A DNA stretch of 64,000 nucleotides from JBFWWP01 sp050246115. Its GTDB lineage: Bacteria > Planctomycetota > UBA8108 > UBA1146 > JAJFFE01. The stretch's first letter is position 1. Every line of letters starts with the position of its first letter. Under the pieces are notes generated by a model. It did no database searches and was not told the origin of the DNA. It worked only from the letters and a program-made list of their open reading frames with translations. Positions 26,435 through 35,004 of the stretch are shown here, one piece after another. The stretch spans positions 1 to 64,000 of the forward strand of contig JBFWWP010000027.1 in assembly GCA_050246115.1 (NCBI GenBank), given 5' to 3'. A program made the position numbers and the translations under genes.

Positions 26435-28870
26435 ATGATCGAACACTCTTCGACGGTGACGGTGGCCCTCGAGTCCATCCGCCGGCAGCTGATCGAGTCC
26501 GATGAGATTCGCGAGGTGCGCACGGTTCCGGCCCGGGCGGCGCGCCCGGCGACTCGCGTTCCCGACCTCGAGGCGCGGTTGCTCGAGCACCTACGCGACC
26601 AGGGCACGTGGCCGCTGTGGACCCACCAGGTGGCGGCGATCGAAGCGGCCCTTCGCGGCGAGCACGTCGTCATTGCCTCGTCGACCGCCAGTGGGAAGAC
26701 GCTCTGTTACAACCTTCCGGTCTTCGACTCGATCCTACGGCGTGCGAATACGTATGCGCTGTACCTGTTCCCGACCAAAGCGCTCGCGCAAGACCAGATG
26801 CGCAGCGTGAACGAGCTGATCGAAGCGCTGGGCATCGCTGCGGAGGCCGGAGTGTACGATGGCGACACCGAGCCCGTCCTACGAAAGCGGCTGCGCAAGA
26901 ACGGTAGGCTGATCCTGACGAATCCGGACATGCTGCACGCCGCGATCTTGCCGCATCACGGGGGTTGGGCCGGACTGTTTGCGAACCTCCAGTACGTCAT
27001 CGTCGATGAGTTGCACACGCTCCGCGGGATCTTCGGTTCGCACGTGGGCAACGTGTTGCGACGCCTCCGCAGGATCGCGCGCCACTACGGGTCGAACCCG
27101 ACCTTCATTGCCGCGTCGGCGACCATTGCCAATCCCGGAGCCCATGCCAGCCAGCTCCTTGGTTTGCCGGTGCGGGTCGTCGAGGATGACGGCGCCCCCC
27201 GAGGCAACAAGACCTTCGTGCTTTGGAACCCGCCGCTGTTTCGACGCGATGATGGAAGCTCGTTTCGCAAAGGGGCACCGTCGGCGGCAGTACGGATCCT
27301 CCCCGAGCTCATTCGCAACGGGGTCAAGACGATCTGCTTCGGGCGCAGCCGTAACACCGTTGAGCTCATTCTCCGCTACATTCGTGAGCGGAATCGGCAT
27401 CGCACCGGCTACGAGCAGATCGGTGCGAGCGTCGAAGCCTATCGCGGCGGCTATCTTCCCAGCGAGCGACGCGCGATCGAGTCACGCCTCTTCTCCGGGG
27501 AACTCGGCGGAGTGGTCTCGACCAGCGCACTCGAACTCGGCATCGATATCGGCGGGCTCGATGGGTGCGTCATCGCCGGCTGGCCGGGCAGCGTTTGCTC
27601 CTTCCTGCAGCAGGCGGGTCGGGCTGGGCGTCGGCGCGACGACTCGGTGGTGTTCTTGATCGCCGGGCAGGAGCCCGTGGATCAGTACTTCATGCGGCAC
27701 CCCGAGGCGCTCTTCGAACGCAACCCCGAGAACGCCGTCTCCGAGTGGAGCAATCCCTACATCTTGGTGCGACACTTGGTCTGCGCCGCCTATGAGTTGC
27801 CCTTGAGTGAGCGCGACGAGGATCTCTTCGGCGAGGATCTGGTGCCGATGCTGCGATTGCTCGAAGAAGAGAAGAAGCTCCGCGGCGGCGGTGACTTCTG
27901 GTACATGGTCGGCGAAGGCTATCCAGCAGCCGATGTGAAGCTGAGAACGGCCACGGACGAGAACTTCACCATCTTCGAGATCGGTGAGCAGAAGGTGGTC
28001 GGAGAGCTCGACTACGTGGCCGCGATGCTCTCGCTCTATGAGCAGGCCATCTACATTCATCGCACCGAGACCTTCATCGTCGAGGAGATGGACTGGAAGA
28101 ACCAGTTGGTGAAGATCCGACGCACCGAGACGGGCTACTATACGCAGGCACTCTGCCAGAAGCGCGTCACCGTACGTGAGGTCTGGGAGGAACGACCCGT
28201 GCAAGGAGGGGAACTGCAGCTCGCCGAGGTCGACGTCGTCACCCACATCACCGGATTCAAGAAGGTGCGTTTTCACACGCTCGAGAACATCGGTTACGGC
28301 AAGATCGAGCTGCCGCCCCTGGAGTTGGACACGGTCTCCCTGGTGCTCGATCTCTCGGCCGAGACGTTGCGCGCGGCGGATCCGTACGGCCCCGACTTTC
28401 TCCGTTCGGGACTCCACGGGATCGCACGGGTCTTTCGCGAGATGCTGTCGATTCGATCCATGTGTGATCCCGCCGACTTGGATACGTTCGTCGATGGCGC
28501 GCGGATCTACGTGTACGATCTCTACCCGGGAGGCATCGGTTACTCGGAAGTCGGTTTCGAGCACTATCGAGCGGTGCTCGAAGAGACTCTCGAGGCCGTG
28601 CGCGAGTGCCCGTGTGACGCCGGCTGTCCATCGTGTGTGCTCCCGGGCAGCACGCGCGTCGAGTCCTACATGGAGCCCGCCATTCTCGAGTATCCCTACC
28701 CGAAGGAAGCGACTCGCTTCTTGCTCCACATCCTCCTCGGGCTCGAAGCGTATCCACCGCAGTTGCAGCCGGTAGCGCTTTCCCCGAGCGCGCCGTCGGT
28801 GGAGCCGATCCGGCGCCTCGACCCCAGGGTCGAGCGCAAGGTTCGCAAGGCTGCGCGGCGGCCCGAATGA
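26435..28870 (+). CDS. mrfA: DEAD/H-box DNA helicase, MrfA/YprA family
   Basis: An 811-aa superfamily 2 helicase. Walker A is SSTASGKT (82-89), the DExH motif is DELH (191-194), and the second RecA-like domain has STSALELGIDIGGLDGC and QQAGRAGRR. The C-terminal DUF1998-type region carries a cysteine cluster (CPCDAGCPSC, near 725-734), expected to bind zinc. In Bacillus subtilis MrfA works with the exonuclease MrfB in repair of mitomycin C lesions independently of UvrABC. The next gene is the MrfB homologue with a four-base overlap, which supports the same pathway here. Confidence 0.88.
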   Translation: MIEHSSTVTVALESIRRQLIESDEIREVRTVPARAARPATRVPDLEARLLEHLRDQGTWPLWTHQVAAIEAALRGEHVVIASSTASGKTLCYNLPVFDSILRRANTYALYLFPTKALAQDQMRSVNELIEALGIAAEAGVYDGDTEPVLRKRLRKNGRLILTNPDMLHAAILPHHGGWAGLFANLQYVIVDELHTLRGIFGSHVGNVLRRLRRIARHYGSNPTFIAASATIANPGAHASQLLGLPVRVVEDDGAPRGNKTFVLWNPPLFRRDDGSSFRKGAPSAAVRILPELIRNGVKTICFGRSRNTVELILRYIRERNRHRTGYEQIGASVEAYRGGYLPSERRAIESRLFSGELGGVVSTSALELGIDIGGLDGCVIAGWPGSVCSFLQQAGRAGRRRDDSVVFLIAGQEPVDQYFMRHPEALFERNPENAVSEWSNPYILVRHLVCAAYELPLSERDEDLFGEDLVPMLRLLEEEKKLRGGGDFWYMVGEGYPAADVKLRTATDENFTIFEIGEQKVVGELDYVAAMLSLYEQAIYIHRTETFIVEEMDWKNQLVKIRRTETGYYTQALCQKRVTVREVWEERPVQGGELQLAEVDVVTHITGFKKVRFHTLENIGYGKIELPPLELDTVSLVLDLSAETLRAADPYGPDFLRSGLHGIARVFREMLSIRSMCDPADLDTFVDGARIYVYDLYPGGIGYSEVGFEHYRAVLEETLEAVRECPCDAGCPSCVLPGSTRVESYMEPAILEYPYPKEATRFLLHILLGLEAYPPQLQPVALSPSAPSVEPIRRLDPRVERKVRKAARRPE

Positions 28871-29703
28871 CATCGCAACGGCAGTCGTTGCGCCGGCGAC
28901 TCGAGCGCGTCCGGCAGGCTCTCCGCGGCGACGCGCTTCGAACCGAGGCGCCGCACGCGTCGGGCGGCAGTTCGACGGTCGACGCTCGTACCCTCGACGT
29001 GGACGAAGTCCTGCATCCAGCAGAAGTCACGGCCGATCACTTCGCGCCGGGATTCGCGGGGTTCGTCGCCGCAGCGGGCGTCTCGGGTGCCCGCCTCGCG
29101 AGCGCAGAGTCGGCCCGACTCGGCGGCGACTCGGATGCGTTGTACTTCGACTTGGAGACGACCGGGCTCGGCTTGCGTGCTCGGATCTTCCTCACCGGCT
29201 GCTTGTGCTGGGAGGGGGGTGGGCTTCGCCTCCAGCAGGAGTTCGCGACGGACTTGGCGCAGGAGCGCGAGGTCCTCTCCCGACTTCGCGAGCGCATGGT
29301 GCGTCGTCCCCGCCTCATCACCTACAACGGTCGCTCGTTCGACGTGCCGCTGCTACGCCGTCGCTTGGCGTTTCACTCGTTGGAGCCGTTGCCGCCCGAA
29401 CTCGTCGTCGAGGATCTCTTGCACCGGACCCGCCGGGCCCATGGAAAGGGGCTTCCCAATTGCCGGCTGAGCACCGTCGAGCGGCTACTCATCGGAAAGC
29501 TCCGGGAGGGCAAGGACATCTGTGGAGCCGAGGCGCCGCTGCGATTCCAAGACTTCTTGGCGACCGGGCGCCGCGAACTCCTGGACCCCATCGTCTATCA
29601 CAACCGAATCGATCTCACGACGCTGGTGGCGCTCCGTTGGCTGCTGGACCGCGATGCGGAGGACAAGTCCCCAACCCAGGATTCCCTGGGGATGGACTCC
29701 TGA
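28867..29703 (+). CDS. mrfB: RNase H-like 3'-5' exonuclease, MrfB/YprB family
   Basis: A 278-aa protein with a DEDD-type exonuclease core: motif I LYFDLETTGLG (near residue 94), motif II ITYNGRSFDVPLLRRR (near 155) and motif III VYHNRIDLTTL (near 243). The N-terminal ~60 residues are basic and poorly conserved. Its ATG overlaps the mrfA stop (ATGA), so the helicase and nuclease are probably made together. It is expected to resect DNA around bulky or cross-linking adducts, as for B. subtilis MrfB. Confidence 0.85.
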   Translation: MTSQRQSLRRRLERVRQALRGDALRTEAPHASGGSSTVDARTLDVDEVLHPAEVTADHFAPGFAGFVAAAGVSGARLASAESARLGGDSDALYFDLETTGLGLRARIFLTGCLCWEGGGLRLQQEFATDLAQEREVLSRLRERMVRRPRLITYNGRSFDVPLLRRRLAFHSLEPLPPELVVEDLLHRTRRAHGKGLPNCRLSTVERLLIGKLREGKDICGAEAPLRFQDFLATGRRELLDPIVYHNRIDLTTLVALRWLLDRDAEDKSPTQDSLGMDS

Positions 29704-29762
29704 CGGGTGCTGCGCCCCGGTACCATGCTGGCGGGTTGGACCGATGACGTCGGGAGGGAGCC

Positions 29763-30320
29763 ATGAAGTCAGTCGAGGCGGGGAGCTTCTTGATTGCTGG
29801 GCCTGGTCTGCAGGACCCCAACTTCTGCCGAGCCGTGGTGCTGCTCTGCGACCACAACGAAGACGGGTCACTGGGTTTGATCGTCAATCGGCCCCTGCGA
29901 ACGCGACTCGCCGAGGTGTTCCCCGAGCTTTCGGGCGAGTCGCAGTTGGGTTATCTGCACAGCGGTGGTCCGGTCGAGACCCAGCGGGTCATGGCACTTC
30001 GACGAAGTGGGCAGGGGCACGAGACCGACCACAACGTCGTCGAACAGCTGAAGCTGGTCGTCGCGGTGGACGAACTCGTCACGGAACTGACCCTCGATTC
30101 AGGGTCGTTTCACGACGTTCGCTTCTTCGTCGGCTATGCGGGCTGGGGGCGCGGCCAACTAGCGAACGAGCTGAAGGAAGGTGCCTGGATCACGCGCCCC
30201 GCCACGTCCGCACTCGTGTTCGACGTGCCGCCCGCACAGATCTGGTCGCGCGCGTTGCGCGAACTCGGTGGCTACTACGCACTCCTCGCCGAGATGCCCC
30301 TCGATCCCGACCTGAACTGA
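29763..30320 (+). CDS. YqgE/AlgH family protein
   Basis: A 185-aa member of the DUF179 family. Hallmarks are GSFLIAGPGLQDPNFCRAVVLLC at the start (interrupted by conserved turns), GLIVNRPL, YLHSGGPVE, and VRFFVGYAGWGRGQLANEL near residue 125. The family name derives from alginate regulation in Pseudomonas, but the molecular role is unknown. It follows mrfB by 59 bases and may share its transcript. The SD is GGGAG before ATG 29763. Confidence 0.88.
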   Translation: MKSVEAGSFLIAGPGLQDPNFCRAVVLLCDHNEDGSLGLIVNRPLRTRLAEVFPELSGESQLGYLHSGGPVETQRVMALRRSGQGHETDHNVVEQLKLVVAVDELVTELTLDSGSFHDVRFFVGYAGWGRGQLANELKEGAWITRPATSALVFDVPPAQIWSRALRELGGYYALLAEMPLDPDLN

Positions 30321-30399
30321 CGTGCCGCCCGACCCACCGCCGTCTTCCGCATTGATCCGTCGTTGCTGCAACCTCACGACCCCCGCACCCCTCTAGTCC

Positions 30400-30460
30400 T
30401 CGCGCGCTCGGGGAGCGCGGACAGGCTGATTGCGCTCCGGGCGGTACTCTTGTCTCCGAG
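30400..30460. repeat. Degenerate copy of the dispersed GGGAGCGCGGACAG repeat
   Basis: Between yqgE/algH and the cyclophilin gene the sequence CGGGGAGCGCGGACAGGCT resembles the core of the 154-bp repeat but lacks its second hairpin arm. It looks like a decayed copy. Confidence 0.4.
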
Positions 30461-30507
30461 AGCGGCGCCAGATTGCGGCTCACAGCCTGTCCGCGATCGA
30501 AGCAGGT

Positions 30508-31296
30508 TTACTCGACGGAGATCCAGCTACGCTCGATCACGAGCTTCTCGGACGGGCGGCCGCCGGCGCTTCCGCGCTGCTCGAACGCATCGAGCGTCTC
30601 GAGGCCTTCCACGACCTGACCGAACACCGAGTAGCCACCCGAGTAGGTCGTTTCGTCGGTTGCAGGGTTCTTCGTGACCTTCGGGTCGAGCGATGGATAC
30701 GGTTTGAACATCAAGAAGAACTGACTGCCGTCGCTGTTCCCGCCTCCGGAGTTCGCCGTCGAAGCCACCCCCTTGCGGTCGTGCTTGGTTTTCTCCGAGA
30801 TCTCGAGCCCCAAGCGGTACGCCGGTCCGCCGCGCCCAGAACCGAACGGGCACCCACCCTGAGCCATGAACCCGGGGATCACTCGGTGGAAGGTGAGTCC
30901 ATCATAGAAGCCCAGGAGCGACAGGAACATGAAGTGAGTGACGTGCTTGGGCGCGAGCACAGGGTCGAGCTGGATCTTCACGCTGCCGTGGTTGGTTTGG
31001 AGATGCCAGTAGTAGGTCGCGCCGGGGGTGAAGACCACACTGGGAGGGGGGCCCGGAACCAGAGGCTTCCACCCGTCGCGGGATCGGTCGAGCTTGCCGG
31101 CCGCTTCGAGTTCGCCGATGTGTTTGTGGAGCGCACGGACGGCGGGATCCGCGGCGGCCTTGTCCGGCTTTGCTTCTTCTTTCTTGGGGCCGGTCTCGGG
31201 ACGGGGCTTGGGCTGCGTCTCTTGCGCGACCGCCAACTGCAGGGTGAGGGCGGTGAGGATCGCACCGAGCACCGTGAGGGAGGTTCGTTGGGTCAT
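30508..31296 (-). CDS. Exported peptidyl-prolyl cis-trans isomerase, cyclophilin type
   Basis: A 262-aa protein with a signal peptide (ending near LAVAQE) and a Lys/Pro/Glu-rich linker. A cyclophilin domain covers residues ~95-255: VKIQLDPVLAPKHVTHF, the active-site FHRVIPGFMAQGGCP (Arg in FHR), and a GSQFFLMF segment with FGQVVEGLETLDAF. It catalyses proline isomerisation during folding of exported proteins. The domain is slightly longer than the minimal bacterial type because of insertions around LEISEKTKHDRKG. It runs convergently with yqgE/algH. Confidence 0.88.
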   Translation of the reverse strand: MTQRTSLTVLGAILTALTLQLAVAQETQPKPRPETGPKKEEAKPDKAAADPAVRALHKHIGELEAAGKLDRSRDGWKPLVPGPPPSVVFTPGATYYWHLQTNHGSVKIQLDPVLAPKHVTHFMFLSLLGFYDGLTFHRVIPGFMAQGGCPFGSGRGGPAYRLGLEISEKTKHDRKGVASTANSGGGNSDGSQFFLMFKPYPSLDPKVTKNPATDETTYSGGYSVFGQVVEGLETLDAFEQRGSAGGRPSEKLVIERSWISVE

Positions 31297-31525
31297 GCTG
31301 CTCTTCTCTCTTCCGTTGGGCTTGCCGGGCTGGCGCGCTCGCGGGCAGAGGGGCCGGCCCGCTCTCGCAACACGCGAACGAACGAGCCGGGGAGCCTATT
31401 CATCGATGAGCCGGCTTTCAACCCCGAGCGCGCCGTCGACGGCCTGCAAGCAGGTCTGGCTCGCCGAGGCAACGGAGGTTCACCACCGACAGGACTTCGT
31501 CTCCGAGCGTGCCGCGATAACGCGA

Positions 31526-31569
31526 ACCAGGCCCAAACCAAACGCTTCTGCGCTCGGTTTGGGCCTGGT
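31526..31569. terminator. Perfect 14-bp inverted repeat downstream of dockerin gene
   Basis: The arms ACCAGGCCCAAACC and GGTTTGGGCCTGGT are separated by 16 bases. The structure starts about 19 bases beyond the stop of the minus-strand gene at 31588. It lacks a following T-run, so termination is likely but not certain. Confidence 0.5.
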
Positions 31570-31587
31570 CTCGTACCGCAAGGGCGT

Positions 31588-33876
31588 CTACGGGCAGGAC
31601 GCGAACGTCGTGCAGGTCAGGATACTGGGCGTCATGTCGGTGCCGCACAGCGGGAAAGGCGGCGCCGGCTGGGTTCCTGCGATGCCGAAGATCCCGTTGA
31701 GCAGGACCGGGACGTCCGCGACGTTGATCTGACCGTCGTCGTTCACGTCGGCCGCGTCCTGGCACGGAAGGTTCGTGTTGATCCCGAAAATGAAGTTGAG
31801 GATCCGCGAAACGTCGGAGATCTCTACCTGGCCATTGTCGTTGGCATCGCCGCGCCGCAGCTGGGTTCCACCGCCCGCGAGGCTGATCTCGTAGATCGCA
31901 TTCGTGTCGTTGCCGACGATGTACTCCGCAGGAGAGCCGCCGCTACCGGTCGCGGTCCAGGCCACGCCGTTCACGAACGCGGACGACGTCGTGGAGTCCA
32001 ACGGGATCGAGGTAACCACGGTGCCGTCGGTGATGATGCGGACGATTTGGTTCACATGGCTAGCACTCGAAGGAGCCGCGGGTACGTCCAGCGCAACCAA
32101 GTTGGCGTCGCTCACCACCGCCACGCCGTTCCCGAAGCCCGAGCCGCTCCCCAGACCCAGTTGCGCGAAGGTGATCACGTTCCCCGTGGTACTGCCGTTC
32201 GGATTGAACTCGAAGTAAACGTCCTCGGTGATGTCGGCAGCCCAGAACGTGTTCGTCAGCGCCGCGTAGCCGAAGTCGCCGATTACGCCGCCCGCCGGTG
32301 AGTTGACGGTCGAAGCCGGCGCGATCGTGTTACCGAGCAGGTCGGTTTCTTGCAGCCGACGGCTCGAGTCCATCCAGAACAACGTGTCGGTCGTCGAGTT
32401 CCAAGCGAGACCCGTGGTGGTGCAAGGCTGGTTCGCGGCCGGGCCACAGTCGTCGAAGGGAGTCGCAATCGTGTTGACCAGTACGAGTTCCTTGGTGTAG
32501 CGGTGGGTTACTCCCGAGTCGAGGTCCACGACATAGACGAGGCCCGCGTCGTCCGCCGGGTCGCCACCCACGAAACTGGGGGACTCGACCACGGTGATCG
32601 CCAAGGCGTCCTCACCGTTGTGCGGCGTCACGTTCACCAAGCGGCCGACGCCCACGAGCACGTTGCACTGGCGGTTGTCGACCAGGAAGGCCGTGGCATT
32701 CACGGTCGTGGCCTCGAGTTCGTAGACGTACTCACCGTCCGGGACCATGGTGTCGACGAAGCTGTGGGCACCAGGAGTCGTGTCCGCACCGGTCAGGATT
32801 GCCACGGACACAGGAGCCGCGAGGGAGCCTGCCTCGGACCGCAGGACCTCGATCGACATGTAAGGCCCGGGATTCGACCAAGTCAGCGTGACGTCGTTGT
32901 TTTCGTCGGCGGTGCAGGTGAGGTTCGTCACGGTGGGGCTGTAGATCACGGTCGGGCTGCCGGTCGCGACGCGGACCTCGACCAGCTGATTCGAAGTGAT
33001 GTCGAGGAAGAACTCGACCGCTGGACCGTCCGGGATCCCGTCCGGCGGAGCGGACGTGTCGGTGCCGCTGTTGGGTGTGTACGCGACACCCGTGACGTAA
33101 CCTCCGAGCGAGTTGTCACCGTCGAGGCCGAAGTTCCGTCCCACTTCGGCACCCAGCGGCGTAACTCGCATCACCTGCGTGGCCCGCAACGCAACCGGTA
33201 GGCCGGTCGGCACATCGAAGAGCACGGGGTCCACCGCCGAACCTTCGGCAACCGTGAGCCCGGTGCCGAACACGCCGCCACCGAACCCGGTTTGACCGGG
33301 ACTCGAGAAGCTGTTTCCGGTCAACGCGCCCATGTTGTTGAACTCGAAGCAGACATCGTTCTCGTAGTCGACGGCCCAGAAGGTGTCCGTGGTGGCGGAG
33401 TACGTCAGGTCGCCAATGTCGCCGCCGGCTGGGGAAGTGATGGGGAACGACGCGACGAGTCCACCGCTGTTGGTGGCCTTGACGAGCTGCTGTCCCGCCC
33501 CGTCGTCGACAATGTAGTACAACGCATCTTCGGTAGGGTGCCACTCGATCCCCGTGTAGAACCCGGCCCCGACGGGTCCGAAGAAGAACTGCGGAGGGAG
33601 CCCGATGTTCGACTTGGTGTAGCGGTACGTGATGCCGCTGAAAAGGTCCACCACCAAGACGAGCCCCGCGTCCTCGTTCACCGTGATCCCAAAGGGGAAC
33701 TCCCCGGCGTGCGGGGTCGCCGATTGGAAGCAGCCGCCGAACGGGTTCACGCTAGCCGTGCACACCGCTCCGCTGGCCTGGCTCGACACACCGGTCCCGC
33801 AGAGGGTGAGCGCGAGGCCGAGGACGCCAAGCGCGCGGCATGTCGGGAGTTTCGGCAGACGGACTCGTTCAGCCAT
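31588..33876 (-). CDS. Large secreted dockerin protein with duplicated beta-propeller-like half
   Basis: About 762 aa from ATG 33876, preferred because AAGGA lies about eight bases upstream; ATG 33891 is possible. A signal peptide ends near SQASGA. Two ~280-residue halves share the patterns VVDLxSGITYRYTK, EWHPTEDALYY / AWNSTTDTLFW, SPAGGDIGDLTYSA / SPAGGVIGDFGYAA and TFWAVDYEND / TFWAADITED. This looks like an internal duplication of NHL/SMP-like propeller blades. A fibronectin-like segment (VTNLTCTADENNDVTLTW) lies between them. The C-terminus has dockerin loops RGDANDNGQVEISD and ADVNDDGQINVAD. It is probably extracellular with unknown ligands. The tail differs from its relatives, ending TFASCP. 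Confidence 0.78.
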   Translation of the reverse strand: MAERVRLPKLPTCRALGVLGLALTLCGTGVSSQASGAVCTASVNPFGGCFQSATPHAGEFPFGITVNEDAGLVLVVDLFSGITYRYTKSNIGLPPQFFFGPVGAGFYTGIEWHPTEDALYYIVDDGAGQQLVKATNSGGLVASFPITSPAGGDIGDLTYSATTDTFWAVDYENDVCFEFNNMGALTGNSFSSPGQTGFGGGVFGTGLTVAEGSAVDPVLFDVPTGLPVALRATQVMRVTPLGAEVGRNFGLDGDNSLGGYVTGVAYTPNSGTDTSAPPDGIPDGPAVEFFLDITSNQLVEVRVATGSPTVIYSPTVTNLTCTADENNDVTLTWSNPGPYMSIEVLRSEAGSLAAPVSVAILTGADTTPGAHSFVDTMVPDGEYVYELEATTVNATAFLVDNRQCNVLVGVGRLVNVTPHNGEDALAITVVESPSFVGGDPADDAGLVYVVDLDSGVTHRYTKELVLVNTIATPFDDCGPAANQPCTTTGLAWNSTTDTLFWMDSSRRLQETDLLGNTIAPASTVNSPAGGVIGDFGYAALTNTFWAADITEDVYFEFNPNGSTTGNVITFAQLGLGSGSGFGNGVAVVSDANLVALDVPAAPSSASHVNQIVRIITDGTVVTSIPLDSTTSSAFVNGVAWTATGSGGSPAEYIVGNDTNAIYEISLAGGGTQLRRGDANDNGQVEISDVSRILNFIFGINTNLPCQDAADVNDDGQINVADVPVLLNGIFGIAGTQPAPPFPLCGTDMTPSILTCTTFASCP

Positions 33877-33891
33877 GGTCGGATCCTTCAT

Positions 33892-34475
33892 GAAAAGGGG
33901 GCCGTTGTTACTAGGCTCAAATCCTGCGCATTCACGAATGCCGCCAACGAGCGCCTGGCATTCCGAGCCGAAGGCGACCGCTTTCGGGTGTTGCGATCGC
34001 GGCTTCGCCGCGGTCGCGAGGGGCTTTCGAAGCGCGGCATGCGCTCGATTCGGGACTAGGGCTAGGTCGGGTGGTTGTCATCCGCACCGGATCCTCGCAC
34101 CGCAATGTGTGATCGTAACGAGTTCTTCGCTCACCGTCCGGGAACGTCGAAGTGCCGGGCCCCCAGGTCGGAGTCGGTCTCGCGGCACGGAGCACCCGGG
34201 GATTCGCTGGAGGACGATTCGCTGAGCACTGATCCGACCCCGAACCGGCTCGTCCTGGGTGGCGTGAGTTTCCGCAGTACCCCGACAAACGCAATTCGTG
34301 GCCGAGCAGTGCAAAGCACGGTCCGAGTATAGCGACCCCCGGCGGAGTGTCAACGAACCGGGCACTTCTCAGCAGCCTTTCCCGGGCGCTGAACTTCTTT
34401 CTGAACAAGGACTTGAGGCACCCCGGAGGGGTTTGTGTCGAGGCCCGGGGTCCGGTGCTCTCGGACCGCGGTGAG
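33892..34475. other. Intergenic stretch; no gene seen
   Basis: About 580 bases between the dockerin gene start and the end of the sigma-like gene. It holds a short CTAGGGCTAGGTC patch near 34055, related to the runs at 20305 and 41290, but no recognisable gene, RNA or strong promoter. Confidence 0.4.
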
Positions 34476-34868
34476 TCAAGGCGCGGGGTGAAATCCCCGG
34501 GCCACTTCCTTCAGGTACTTCCCGACGGTGAGGCGGGCCCGATGGAGGGCGTCGTTCACCGCCTGTTGCGTGATGTGAAGTTCCTCCGCGATCTCCACTT
34601 GGGGCATGGATTCGCGATAGTACAGCCGGACGATCTCCCGTTGGCGATCGGTGAGCAAGTGCTCGTTGTCGAGGAGCGCCCGGGTGAGCTGCATTCCCAG
34701 GTACAGACGCTGCAGGTCTTCCTGATCCACGCGTCCGCGCTCGGGGCTCGGAAGCAGGTCCTCAATGACCGAGCAGATCTCGAGACAACCGTCGTACAAG
34801 GGGCACACGGAACACACCGGCCCTGGGCGGAGCTCGGGGTGAGAAGTCGCTGGCTGGACACCCGTCAT
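34476..34868 (-). CDS. Sigma-70 region 4-like regulator with N-terminal cysteine cluster
   Basis: A 130-aa protein. The C-terminal half is a helix-turn-helix of sigma-70 region 4 type (LTDRQREIVRLYYRES, then AEELHITQQAVNDALHRAR), which would bind -35 promoter DNA or act as a stand-alone regulator. The N-terminus has four closely spaced cysteines (CSVCPLYDGCLEIC, residues ~19-32), a likely metal or Fe-S site. No sigma region 2 is present, so it is not a full sigma factor. The start is ATG 34868 with GGGGAG upstream. It lies among dockerin genes and could control them (speculation). Confidence 0.72.
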   Translation of the reverse strand: MTGVQPATSHPELRPGPVCSVCPLYDGCLEICSVIEDLLPSPERGRVDQEDLQRLYLGMQLTRALLDNEHLLTDRQREIVRLYYRESMPQVEIAEELHITQQAVNDALHRARLTVGKYLKEVARGFHPAP

Positions 34869-35004
34869 CGGGAACTCCCCAAGGCGCTCCCCATGACCTC
34901 GACGGAGGTCATGGGGAGCCGGTTACGGCCGCACGCGGAGCCCAATGTCGCAGACTCCACTGGGTCGTTGCCCTCACTCGAGGGGCCACGGCAACGAGTC
35001 GAAC

